Below are positions 26,502-35,354 of a stretch of DNA of 64,000 bases, piece by piece. The position numbers and the translations under genes were made by a program. The notes under the pieces were generated by a model. That model did no database searches. It was not told the DNA's origin and was given only the letters and a program-made list of their open reading frames with translations. How positions within the stretch are numbered: the stretch's first letter is position 1; each line of letters opens with the position of its first letter. This DNA is from Stentor roeselii. Its lineage: Eukaryota; Ciliophora; Heterotrichea; Heterotrichida; Stentoridae. The stretch covers positions 184,361 to 248,360 of the forward strand of contig RSEH01000013.1 of the NCBI GenBank assembly GCA_006503475.1, read 5' to 3'.

Positions 26502-26675
26502 TGAATAGTGAAATATTTTTGTATTGATCATTTATTGAAGTGAAGTTTTGAATAGTGAAATAGTTTTGTATTGATCATTATTGAAGTGGATTTTTGAATA
26601 GTGAAATATTTTGTATTGATCATTATTGAAGTGAATTTTTGAATAGTGAAATATTTTTGTATTCATCAATTTTTA
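26502..26675. repeat. Tandem repeat, ~46-bp unit, 3 full copies plus a partial
   Basis: Successive units start at about 26502, 26549, 26595 and 26640 with TGAATAGTGAAATA and continue through TGTATTGATCATTATTGAAG. Copies differ by a few bases and by 1-bp length changes (47, 46, 45). It lies between a coiled-coil gene start and the SNARE gene end and contains no ORF. Bases 26676-26845 are plain AT-rich spacer. Confidence 0.85.
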
Positions 26676-26845
26676 CAAAGAATAATGAAAAAACTGAAGA
26701 TTCTTTGATTATTTTATAACAATCACTATATCAGATTAATATAATTAATAGTAAAAATTATTTTCTCAATCTTTTCAACTTAAATTTCTCCGAATCCTCT
26801 GTTAATAAATGAATCCAAGTTTAATTACCAAAAACTAACTTATCT

Positions 26846-27529
26846 CTAATCAGAAGCACTGATAATAATAGGCACAATAATATAAAGCAAAACTCCAACA
26901 GCAACCAACACTAAAATGCAAGTAATCTTCATTTTCCTGCACCACATAATCCTTTCAAGTCTTTTCGCGTCATTTTTAAACATCCTAGAGTTCCCTTCAA
27001 GTTCTCCAGCTTTTCCAGCAAGTACTTCCGCACTTTCAACATTTCTCATAACCTGCTGTATGCCTTCAGCAGCAAGAGCTTTGACTTCCATGACTCGATC
27101 ATTGGCGGCATGTATTTTATCGAGATTAGAAGTATCATTATACTTGTTATAGAGTCCTCTCATATCATCGACCATGATTTTAGAATACGATTCAGTTGGC
27201 GCACTTTTAAGATGATCAGGTCCTTGCATCTGAAACAAAGTTTTCATGTCTCCTAAAAGCGCAGTGGCGAATCGATCAGAATACCCGGTTTTAACCAAAG
27301 TCATATAAAGTAAGCCGTAAGAGTCACATTGAACAAACCATACTCCACTTGGGGAAGGACTTCGAGTTGCCCATTCTCCTTCATGTCCACTAGAAAGTAG
27401 GTTGTCGACTTCTTTTTTCAGCTAATTGTTGCTTACTTTATCTTTAAATGATTTATCAGGTGAGTAAGACGCGATGACCTTGCACCCTTCTAAAGACCCG
27501 ACAGCGAGGTATTTGACAGAACTATCCAT
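26846..27529 (-). CDS. Longin-type R-SNARE (VAMP7-like)
   Basis: 222 residues after excising a 15-nt intron (27422-27436). The longin domain (residues 1-115) starts MDSSVKYLAVGSLEG and includes GVWFVQCDSYGLLYMTLVK and SDRFATALLGDM. A SNARE helix follows (about 140-195), then a C-terminal anchor (ITCILVLVAVGVLLYIIVPI) with a 5-residue lumenal tail. R-SNAREs pair with three Q-helices to fuse vesicles; VAMP7 types act at endo-lysosomes or plasma membrane. Counting back from the conserved C-terminal part, the zero-layer position holds Asn with Arg one residue earlier (VMRNVE). Family assignment rests on longin plus tail anchor. Confidence 0.85.
27422..27436 (-). other. 15-nt intron (R-SNARE gene)
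   Basis: Minus strand GTAAGCAACAATTAG, phase 0; its removal joins 'SFKDK' to 'LKKEVDN' and completes the longin domain. Confidence 0.9.
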
Positions 27530-27567
27530 TTATATGGTTCAAGTTAAAAAAGGACTATTCTTATTAT

Positions 27568-28041
27568 TCAAGGAGTTTTCATAGAAATAGTTCCTTTACA
27601 TTGAGGACACATATGATAAGTATCGAGGCAAGGGTCACAAATTAACGGGTAGAGACAAAGAGGGAAGCAGAAACAACAGAGTATCAAACAAACCACCCAG
27701 GCAGTATTGCCTGGTCTTTTGACGATATCTGTCATGACTCGTTGATGGCAGTGAGGACAGACGCATTCCGAAGAGACCTTCGAGTGAATGTGCAGGTTTG
27801 GGTTATGACCTGCAGGGTGCCCTGAAGGGTGGCCTGAAGGATACCCTGCCACCGGGGCGTACCCGTAGGGCACTGCTTGAGGGTACCCTTGGTTCAGGTT
27901 CTCTCCTGGGTAGTACACCGGCTGCATGTCCGGCGCGTTAGGCGCCGGGTAGTATTGAGGCGCTGCGCTGTTGTAGCCTGGAGCTACTTGATGGATCGGA
28001 GGAGGTATTTGCGAATAGGGGTAGTTATTGTTAGCTTCCAT
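27568..28041 (-). CDS. LITAF-domain (LITAF/CDIP-like) membrane protein
   Basis: 157 residues. The N-terminal 85 are Pro/Tyr/Gly-rich (PPPIHQVAPGY, QYYPAP, GYPSGHPSGHPAGH). The C-terminal LITAF domain has CPHCHQRVMT, the hydrophobic Cys-rich insert AWVVCLILCCFCFPLC, and HMCPQCKGTI. The two CxxC pairs bind one zinc and the insert embeds in the cytosolic leaflet. LITAF proteins act on late endosomes and lysosomes, often with ESCRT/Nedd4 through Pro-rich N-termini. The PSGH/PAGH run is a short tandem repeat. Confidence 0.9.
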   Translation of the reverse strand: MEANNNYPYSQIPPPIHQVAPGYNSAAPQYYPAPNAPDMQPVYYPGENLNQGYPQAVPYGYAPVAGYPSGHPSGHPAGHNPNLHIHSKVSSECVCPHCHQRVMTDIVKRPGNTAWVVCLILCCFCFPLCLYPLICDPCLDTYHMCPQCKGTISMKTP

Positions 28042-28091
28042 TTATTGGATCATAAAAACTATCTTCATTTACTAAGGTATTTACATGTGTA

Positions 28092-29222
28092 TTACTCGTA
28101 TTTCATATGGGACCATTCATGCTTTAAAGCGTCTTCAGTAGTCATTCTGGAATCTGGACTCCATGAAAGGGATTCTAAATAAAAAGTACTTTGAAGGAAA
28201 TCGTGGAAAGAAGGGTCTTTTTCTTGGATCTTTTCTAATGGATTTGAAATTATTTTTGAGTGATCGGGTAGGTCTTTGTTTTTTGTTGAGTTTTTTAACA
28301 GGGATAAGGGGGGAGGACCTAAGATTTTTACTATGCTTGTGAGTTGGTCTTCCTCGTTTCGGCCTGTGAATAGTGGATAACCGAGGAAAAGTTCTAAAAG
28401 GATGCAGCCTAAGGACCAGATGTCGATTTTTTCATTGTAACCTACACCAAGAAGGACCTCTGGAGCTCGATAAAAACGACTTTGAATGTAGGTGTAAAGA
28501 GGCGAGTTCTCGATACAACATGAACCGAAGTCGATTATCTTCACTGCTGACTTTTTAGGATTTATCAATACTATGTTTTCGGGTTTTAAGTCGCAGTGAA
28601 TTATCTGGTTTTTATGGAGGAATAAAAGACCTGATAAGGTTTGCAGAGCGATACTTTGGATTATTTTTACTGGTAAACCTTGGAAATTGATGAGTTGGAG
28701 GTAGTCGTACAAGTTGTAACTTAACAGTTCACAAGAGATACACAAATGATCTCTAAAAAAGAAATGCTCTTTGAACTGAAGAAGATGATATTTCTCATCA
28801 CTTCCATATTTCGCTATTTTTTTAAGAACCTTAAGCTCAACAGTAGCCTGTTTCAAAAACAATCGATTATTTTTTATGATTTTGACAGCAACAAACTCCT
28901 TTTCCTTATGATCAAAGCACTTGACGACCTGACCAAAGCTTCCTTTTCCAAGACATTGAACGATTTCATACCTGAAAGCCAGATGATCGCCAATAACAAA
29001 AGTGTATTCTCCATATTCATTATCATAAATATGGCTGACAGTGTTTTTACTACAGCAAATCTTTCCTAAGTAATAAATTTGACTGTACTCAAAAAGTTCT
29101 TTTGTTTCATAAATATTCAAATATTGTTTGTAAGTCTTCAGCACCTGTGTCGGGTTCATAAAACCCGAAAATTCTTCTTTGTTTTGACTTGTTTCTTGCA
29201 TTGTCTGCCTGTTCTTCAACAT
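28092..29222 (-). CDS. DYRK-family protein kinase
   Basis: 376 residues. An N-terminal DYRK-homology-like stretch 'YTFVIGDHLAFRYEIVQCLG' leads into the kinase: GKGSFGQV, VAVKIIKN (Lys), HCDLKPENI (the DYRK/CMGC variant with Cys), DFGSCC, and the activation loop YTYIQSRFYRAPEVLLG with the Y-x-Y whose second Tyr is autophosphorylated in DYRKs. This class phosphorylates Ser/Thr near Pro/Arg and is constitutively active. Likely the DYRK2/Pom1-like branch, judged by the NAPA-like leader. No intron; 50 bp from the LITAF gene on the same strand. Confidence 0.92.
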   Translation of the reverse strand: MLKNRQTMQETSQNKEEFSGFMNPTQVLKTYKQYLNIYETKELFEYSQIYYLGKICCSKNTVSHIYDNEYGEYTFVIGDHLAFRYEIVQCLGKGSFGQVVKCFDHKEKEFVAVKIIKNNRLFLKQATVELKVLKKIAKYGSDEKYHLLQFKEHFFFRDHLCISCELLSYNLYDYLQLINFQGLPVKIIQSIALQTLSGLLFLHKNQIIHCDLKPENIVLINPKKSAVKIIDFGSCCIENSPLYTYIQSRFYRAPEVLLGVGYNEKIDIWSLGCILLELFLGYPLFTGRNEEDQLTSIVKILGPPPLSLLKNSTKNKDLPDHSKIISNPLEKIQEKDPSFHDFLQSTFYLESLSWSPDSRMTTEDALKHEWSHMKYE

Positions 29223-29338
29223 TGAAGACGCCCTTGAGGTCTTTTCTGAGTGGTTTCCTAGAGTTCTAAGTAAAATTTACATTATGCTTCCTGGACGTCT
29301 TCTACGATGGAGGGCTGGAAGACAATCGTGTCTTTTCG

Positions 29339-29581
29339 ATGAGGCGATCACTGGCTCTGCTACTCGAGGGAAGAAATGGTTGCATTTCTCTGGGTCTTGG
29401 GAAAGGTCAAAGCTATGACGGACTGATGTGTGGCCATAAATGTGGCAGTCTTTCATTTCTTTTATTAGGAAATGATACTACGAGCGTTTTGATTGATGGG
29501 GAAATTTGTAGTAATTACTTGGAGGAAGGGTTGAGAACGGCGTCGGTAGAGAAAGTTGATTTATGGTGTGGAAGTTGTTGA
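29339..29581 (+). CDS. Uncertain small ORF
   Basis: 80 codons from ATG 29339. The frame is open upstream to about 29280 without an ATG (reading LDVFYDGGLEDNRVFSM). It contains GLMCGHKCGSLSFLLLGND and DLWCGSC. GC content and codon choice resemble coding sequence, but no domain is recognised and the 5' end is unresolved; a divergent start with the DYRK gene would be only about 60-115 bp apart. May be a fragment of a lost gene. Confidence 0.3.
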   Translation: MRRSLALLLEGRNGCISLGLGKGQSYDGLMCGHKCGSLSFLLLGNDTTSVLIDGEICSNYLEEGLRTASVEKVDLWCGSC

Positions 29582-30175
29582 TTTGGGTTGATTGAAGGAT
29601 TTGAGGATTTGGAATCGGGGATTTGGATTTGGATATTTTTGAATATGGATTTTTTAGAGGATAGATGTTTTGAAAGGGGTTAGAAGTTTGGATTTGAGGA
29701 AAATAGTTTAGATTCATTTGGTAGATTTAAATAGATATGGTCGTATGTATTTTATATTGGATTCATTTTTACTAATATGTAAAATAATTTAAATTCTTGA
29801 GTTTAATAGGAAAATAAATGAAAGTGCTTTTGGACTGATCTTATAATCAATAATATGTTATTCACCTTTTCTATAGCTTTAAGTTCAAACATCGGCTGAA
29901 ACATACCTCTAACATAATAATTCTATTGATGAAGATTTATCATAAAATTAAATGCATCCAATTCTCGAAATATCCATCAGCATGAATTATTTCGTATTAG
30001 AAATAGCCATATCTTCAAATTACTCTCTAATATCATTCGAATTACTAAGTTTCCATAAGACTCATCTTCAATATTTTACTCCTACCCGAAACACTATCTC
30101 CAATATTCAATTTTCCATCATTTATCCAAATATCATCGAAATGAATCCTCCTAAATCATCTTCCATATAATCAAA
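29582..30175. other. AT-rich spacer, no convincing gene
   Basis: About 590 bases. A 72-codon ORF at 29952-30170 is low-complexity (Ile/Ser/Asn) and is probably chance. No repeat or RNA gene recognised. Confidence 0.55.
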
Positions 30176-31477
30176 ATGAAATCAAGAATAGACTCCTGGT
30201 CAACTTCAATCAGTACAATCCTAGAAAAAACCGAAAAAAACCTTCATCGCCATTCACAGCCCAGTTTATTTTCAAAGAACTTCCATAGTCCTGAAGAGCC
30301 TAAAATTCTGTTAACCGAGTCAGAATCAAACCCTTTTTATTCCGATGGCCATGCAAACCTTTCTCTTCAAGAGTTTTTCCAGTTCAAGTCCTACATAACT
30401 GAAAGACTAACAATTCAAGGCCTGGAGCTTGATAAGGTCAAAAGAAGACTTTCACTTCGAGAACGTCCATCAAATGAAATAAATGTTTTAAGGGATGACT
30501 TCAACTTTTCATTAAGTGCTGTTGAGAAAAGATGTTTGGGGGAGATTAAGAAAATCATGATTTTGCTCAGTAATTTGGAAGAGGATTACAAGAAAGGAAG
30601 GGTTGTTGAAGAAGTTAATCAAGTAAGTGAAACGGAATCTTTTGGGTACTTGAAACTTTCAGATTTTCAGATGGACAAGGAAAAATTGTTGAGGGAAATT
30701 GATAAAATTAGTTGTTTTGTTAAGGATCAAGTCGCTAGTGATGCAGTCGCTTTGACTCACGCTAAGGAGACTTTAATGAAGGAAATAATCAAAGTTAAGG
30801 AAAAAGCTGACCTTGGTCTCAGAGAGTTGAACACCCTTGTTGAAGAAAACATGAAAAAATCAGAAGGTTTCTTCAAAGACATGAAACAAAACATTGAAAA
30901 AATCAAAGAAAACTCAAAAATCACTGAAATTTTCAATAAAATCGAAAAAAACTCTAATAAACTTAAAAGTCTTGAAGAAAATTTAAAAAAACATCAACAA
31001 GAACTTCAACTTTCCAAATTTTTGGAAATATCAGAGAGTTTTAAATCTTTATCAGAAAAACAAGTTTCTTTTGAAAATTTTTTTAATGAAGAACTTCAGA
31101 ACTTCAAAGAATCTTTTAAAAATGTTGCAATGAAATCAGATGTTCAGCTTTTCAAGAAACAAGTCCAGAAAAAATTCAGAAAATTCCTGAATCAAGCAAG
31201 TCCCATTAAACCTAATGAAAAAATCAGCGATTCTCTCATAACGAAACTGGTCCAACTTGAGCAAAGAGTTTCTTTGCTTGAAGACTTTTCAGGAAGTGAG
31301 TCAGAAGTTGTAGAAAACAAGAAATTTTCAAATGATTTTTCATCTTTTTCAGACCTGAACAAATCACAAAATAATGAGAAAGGAGAAGTAAGTGATTTAA
31401 TTTTCCAAGTTTTTAATAAATTCTTGGAAGGAGAGATTAATGGTTGTGTTCAAATATTAAAAAGTAGAAGAGATTAG
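30176..31477 (+). CDS. Coiled-coil protein, ~433 aa
   Basis: 433 residues, one exon. A Ser/His/Pro-containing head (1-70) precedes long helical coiled coils (about 70-350) and a Ser-rich C-terminal portion. The arrangement matches the proteins encoded at 20310 and 25581, so the window carries several unrelated-in-sequence but similar-in-style filament-type proteins. No motif identifies a specific structure. Confidence 0.7.
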   Translation: MKSRIDSWSTSISTILEKTEKNLHRHSQPSLFSKNFHSPEEPKILLTESESNPFYSDGHANLSLQEFFQFKSYITERLTIQGLELDKVKRRLSLRERPSNEINVLRDDFNFSLSAVEKRCLGEIKKIMILLSNLEEDYKKGRVVEEVNQVSETESFGYLKLSDFQMDKEKLLREIDKISCFVKDQVASDAVALTHAKETLMKEIIKVKEKADLGLRELNTLVEENMKKSEGFFKDMKQNIEKIKENSKITEIFNKIEKNSNKLKSLEENLKKHQQELQLSKFLEISESFKSLSEKQVSFENFFNEELQNFKESFKNVAMKSDVQLFKKQVQKKFRKFLNQASPIKPNEKISDSLITKLVQLEQRVSLLEDFSGSESEVVENKKFSNDFSSFSDLNKSQNNEKGEVSDLIFQVFNKFLEGEINGCVQILKSRRD

Positions 31478-31602
31478 TTTAAAGTTTAATTGCTAATAAA
31501 GATTTGAATAACAAGTGGAAAATATCAGAAATTTGAATTGAATATTATCTTAAAGTTTGATGAAAGTAAATAAATAGTGATATTTTTACTACTTGATATA
31601 AA

Positions 31603-32034
31603 ATGGCCTCAAGAGTGACTAACTTTGTCTTAGGGTTCACCTTTGGATTTTCTCTAACTATGACTGCTCATAACAAAATCATTGAAAAAGTGCTTTCTTC
31701 AATAGGAAGAAGCATGGAAGTCAACAATGATTATCTTAGTTTCAAGGATCCTAATCTAGGTCTTCAAGAAAAAAGGGATCTTTTCAAAGAAGTACTCCTA
31801 GAAAAAGGACCCAGCACTCGATTATTGTCCATGATCAGTGATGCAAACTTGAAAACATACAAGGATAACATGTATAGTGACCGACATGAATTGAATATAT
31901 TAGAAGAAACATTCAGGTCTTACTACCCAGAACTTTTTGATGATAAGCCAGGCTACGATTTTATCCACTCATTGAATCTTAAAACAAAGTGCAACGACAA
32001 CAACATTCCAAAAATCATAAAAATCCGTAAATAG
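31603..32034 (+). CDS. Small protein with N-terminal hydrophobic helix, unknown
   Basis: 143 residues. The first 25 (MASRVTNFVLGFTFGFSLTM) could be an uncleaved membrane anchor or targeting sequence; the rest is soluble, mixed charge, ending in a basic tail (KIIKIRK). No recognised family. Good coding character and clean start in an AT-rich leader support a real gene. Confidence 0.6.
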   Translation: MASRVTNFVLGFTFGFSLTMTAHNKIIEKVLSSIGRSMEVNNDYLSFKDPNLGLQEKRDLFKEVLLEKGPSTRLLSMISDANLKTYKDNMYSDRHELNILEETFRSYYPELFDDKPGYDFIHSLNLKTKCNDNNIPKIIKIRK

Positions 32035-32176
32035 CTGAAAATTCCTAAAATAATCATTAGTTACTTAAAAAATGATTTTTCAAAAATCCACTGATTTGAT
32101 AAAAAATCTTAAAATTGGAAAATTTGTTCATCATAATAAATCAAAATTCTTTATATATTAAAAAATCATCTTGGAC

Positions 32177-35100
32177 TTATAAAATTGCTGTGAGTGAAAT
32201 CGGTATCGCTGCAATGAAAATAATACAAATAATAACCGCAAAGCATTTTTTATACCTTCCCTTAGTTTGTTCTTTTTCAGCAGCGAGATCTTGAATCTCA
32301 TCTTTAACCTTCTCAACATTTCTTCCAGTCCTGGGGAGAGGAAGAAAAGGGTCGACATTAGGAGATTCTCTTCCAACCCCAGCAGGGAACTGATCAACAA
32401 TATCAGCTCCAACAAGAGCAACTTCAAGCATAACAAGCCCAGCACTATTCCCTTCTCCATCATGAACCCTGATCCATTCCTTCTCAAGCCTAAGAGGTTC
32501 ATCAGCTATCAAACAATCTTCAAAAACATCTTGAAAATCAATTCGAGCCTGTGCAAAGTTTCCCATTCCTTTTAAATCAAAAAGTTCTACAATAACCCAA
32601 TTCTGCTCAGCAGGCAAATCAATGAAAAATTTGATTCTCCAATTAAATTCCGCCTGATCCACAGCATCAAAATGAACATCAGTCTCTTCAACCAACTGCT
32701 GATCCTCATTTAAAACAACCCTGACCAGCAAGTCTTTCACTTGAAAGTCCAAATCTTTTACTTTCCAAACAACAATCCTAAGTTCAAAAGAACGATTCTT
32801 GTTTCCTTTGAAGTCTTTAGAAGGATGCTTGCGAAGTTCCTCTTCTGTTAAAAGTTCTAAAAAAGCGCAAATTTCGACTTGTGAGTCTGAATTGTCAGGA
32901 TTTCGAAGACGAAGAGTTTCAATTGGAAGAGCTGTCGGGTCAGATGATTTAATTTTTTGGAACTTTTGGTTGAACCATCTTTCTTCGATGTCGAAAGAGT
33001 AGAAAAAAAATTTTCTTTCGCTTGATGAATGCACTTCGAATGATATGAAGTTTTCTGAAGGAAGGGAAAGTTTTAAGGTGCAGGTCAGGTCTAGATAAGC
33101 TGAAGGGCCTTGGATTGAATCAGTCTCGAAGCTTTGACTTGAGGATTCAGATAATTGGATTCGGATGAAGTAAGTTTTTGAAGTACTTGGAAGGAACTTT
33201 AATGAGAAAATATTTAACCGAGCGTGTAAATTTGAGAGTTTTTTAAAGGATTCTGAAAGGTTGTCTATTGTTTTGATGTCGTCTTCTGTTGATAATGAAA
33301 GTTTAAAACGAAGAAAGCCGGAAGTTATTAATTCTTTTGTAATTTCTCGCTTTTTTAACTCAATTGTTTGGAATGGAAGAAGTGATCCGAAATGTTTTTC
33401 AAAAGAAGTCGCGATTTCAGGTCTTGGGATGAATTTTTTTTGGTATCCAGGCCATTTATCATTGATTTTTTCAGGATTTTTCTGATTTTTCATGGAATCT
33501 TTGATTTCTTTATCAGAAATCTGTGTCCTGTCAGTAGCATCATCATCTTCACTGCTCTCTTCTTCTCCCCCAGCCCAAGGTAAAAAGTTCTCAAGGCCTA
33601 AACAAGCACTTCCAACAACATTTTCTTTTTCTTGATTTTTTCCCATCAAGCAAAATCCAACTAAAGGTGAATAAAGAGGATCAGTAGGAACTTTCAACAA
33701 AATCGTTAAAGTTTCCATGAAATTCCAGTTCTTTTGGTTTTTCTTAATACCCAAGACGTTAGTTTCGACAGGTTTCGAGTCGGCTACAGTGACTCTGACG
33801 AAGACTCTTTCCATCCACCGTTCAAAGCCCTGCACATTGCGAGGTCCGATGATGACAAGTCTTAATCGACAGTTGATTGAACTTATCAAGTCCTTTACTG
33901 AAGGATTTGGAATGATTTCTTTGGAATCTTTCAGTTGAAAGATGGAAAAATAAATCATCACCTTTGGACTTTCTTGATTTTCTTTTGGGTTAAGTGACAG
34001 CCAAGTGGGTTTCATGTTTTTTTGCTGAGAAATGCTTGAAAAATCAACGATTGCTGAAGCTTTTTTTTCTTTTTTAATTTCTGAGATTTCCCAAAGTGCC
34101 ACCTGGATGATATTTTTCAGAGTTTTTTCTGAATATAAATCGATTTTCCAAATAAGTACTGAATTCCAATGAGGATTCAGAGTTTGATTTAAAACTTGAG
34201 TTTTCTTTGATACTCCATTAATCGAAACAGTAAGCAAAGGGTTCGCAAGTCCTCCCACTTCAGAAATTTCAAGATTTTGCGCTTGAAAAGCTACAACTCG
34301 AACTTCAAACAACGAGGAGCTAAAAACAAGTCTCTCCGGTCGAAAGTGCTGCAAACGTCCTAAAGCGACAAGGTTGACTCTGATTAAAATAAAAGCTGGG
34401 TAAATAAGTGAATCATCTTCTGTTCTCAACTCTTGCCAAAGAGGAGTCATCGGCCTGGAGCCTTGTTGAAGAAGTTCCAGACTTGACATGTGAAGCGAGG
34501 CAAGACATTTTTGGCTGTTTTGAGAAATTATCTTCACGATCAAATCAGGGACTTGCCGAGGGTCTTCTGGAAGACTTGCCTGGAACTCTTTAAGGTATCC
34601 GAACTTTCCCCAGACCCATCTTTGGTTTTGAGCCTTCGCTGCACTTGAGGTGAAGGAAGTCAGTCCAAGCTCGAGTGAAACTTGAAGACTTTCGCTGATT
34701 CCTAAACCTGCGATTTCAATTATCTCTGTCCAAAGAATGTGCTGGATTTGTAATGGTTTCACTTGAATTTGCTTGAAAAAAGATTGGGAATAGGAAGGGG
34801 TTGGTTTTTTTTTTAGTTTAAATTGAAGAAGAACGTTTCCTGAGTAAAAAGATGAGTTTGTGTAAAAGTGGACTAGTCTCCAGGTGTTTTGAATTCTGAG
34901 AATTTCTGTTAATTGGAATTTTTTTTTTTCAATCTTTTTGTCTTGTGATTTGGAAGATGCAAGGAAGACTTCAAGTTTCATGAAGTTTGAATTTGACTGG
35001 TCGATGGGTATCGCAAGTTTCTCGTTGAACTGAGGGCTAAACGAGTGTCTCACAGTTCGAGTTTTCAAAGAAGTGTTTAAACTGCGAATAGAAAAATATA

Positions 35101-35242
35101 AATTCGCTTCAAGAACAGGAATATTTTGCTTTAAATCAGCTTTCAAAAAATAAACAATAAGTTGGTTATAGTCAAAAGTTTCTTCATTTTCTTCTTGTGA
35201 AGACTCACTAGTCCGAATCCTTCCATGACTACGAAAAGACAT
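32177..35242 (-). CDS. Ferlin-like multi-C2 tail-anchored protein
   Basis: 1021 residues, one exon. Several C2 domains are visible: N-terminal (about 25-135), a central one ('ARLFEVRVVAFQAQNLEIS' type, about 310-420), one at about 460-560, and a C-terminal one starting 'ELRIVVWKVKDLDFQVKDLL' and 'FNWRIKFFIDLPAEQNWVIV', whose 'W..KD' and 'fnWr..f..dlp' pattern is characteristic of ferlin C2 domains. A single C-terminal anchor (CFAVIICIIFIAAIPISLTA) follows a basic patch. Ferlins are calcium-dependent fusion/exocytosis factors, and ciliates use them for secretory-organelle discharge. This one is about half the length of animal ferlins. Whether its C2 domains keep calcium ligands cannot be judged by eye. 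Confidence 0.8.
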   Translation of the reverse strand: MSFRSHGRIRTSESSQEENEETFDYNQLIVYFLKADLKQNIPVLEANLYFSIRSLNTSLKTRTVRHSFSPQFNEKLAIPIDQSNSNFMKLEVFLASSKSQDKKIEKKKFQLTEILRIQNTWRLVHFYTNSSFYSGNVLLQFKLKKKPTPSYSQSFFKQIQVKPLQIQHILWTEIIEIAGLGISESLQVSLELGLTSFTSSAAKAQNQRWVWGKFGYLKEFQASLPEDPRQVPDLIVKIISQNSQKCLASLHMSSLELLQQGSRPMTPLWQELRTEDDSLIYPAFILIRVNLVALGRLQHFRPERLVFSSSLFEVRVVAFQAQNLEISEVGGLANPLLTVSINGVSKKTQVLNQTLNPHWNSVLIWKIDLYSEKTLKNIIQVALWEISEIKKEKKASAIVDFSSISQQKNMKPTWLSLNPKENQESPKVMIYFSIFQLKDSKEIIPNPSVKDLISSINCRLRLVIIGPRNVQGFERWMERVFVRVTVADSKPVETNVLGIKKNQKNWNFMETLTILLKVPTDPLYSPLVGFCLMGKNQEKENVVGSACLGLENFLPWAGGEEESSEDDDATDRTQISDKEIKDSMKNQKNPEKINDKWPGYQKKFIPRPEIATSFEKHFGSLLPFQTIELKKREITKELITSGFLRFKLSLSTEDDIKTIDNLSESFKKLSNLHARLNIFSLKFLPSTSKTYFIRIQLSESSSQSFETDSIQGPSAYLDLTCTLKLSLPSENFISFEVHSSSERKFFFYSFDIEERWFNQKFQKIKSSDPTALPIETLRLRNPDNSDSQVEICAFLELLTEEELRKHPSKDFKGNKNRSFELRIVVWKVKDLDFQVKDLLVRVVLNEDQQLVEETDVHFDAVDQAEFNWRIKFFIDLPAEQNWVIVELFDLKGMGNFAQARIDFQDVFEDCLIADEPLRLEKEWIRVHDGEGNSAGLVMLEVALVGADIVDQFPAGVGRESPNVDPFLPLPRTGRNVEKVKDEIQDLAAEKEQTKGRYKKCFAVIICIIFIAAIPISLTAIL

Positions 35243-35354
35243 TCTAATATCTCTTATAAATAAATATCTTTACTTTAACCCTATCAACACTTCACTCATT
35301 CTCCTATTGAAATATTTCTCATTTAAATATTGCTAAACATTTAAATATAACTGA

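Noticed and set aside
29952-30170. 72-codon ORF upstream of the coiled-coil gene
   Set aside because: Ile/Ser/Asn-rich chance ORF in AT-rich DNA.
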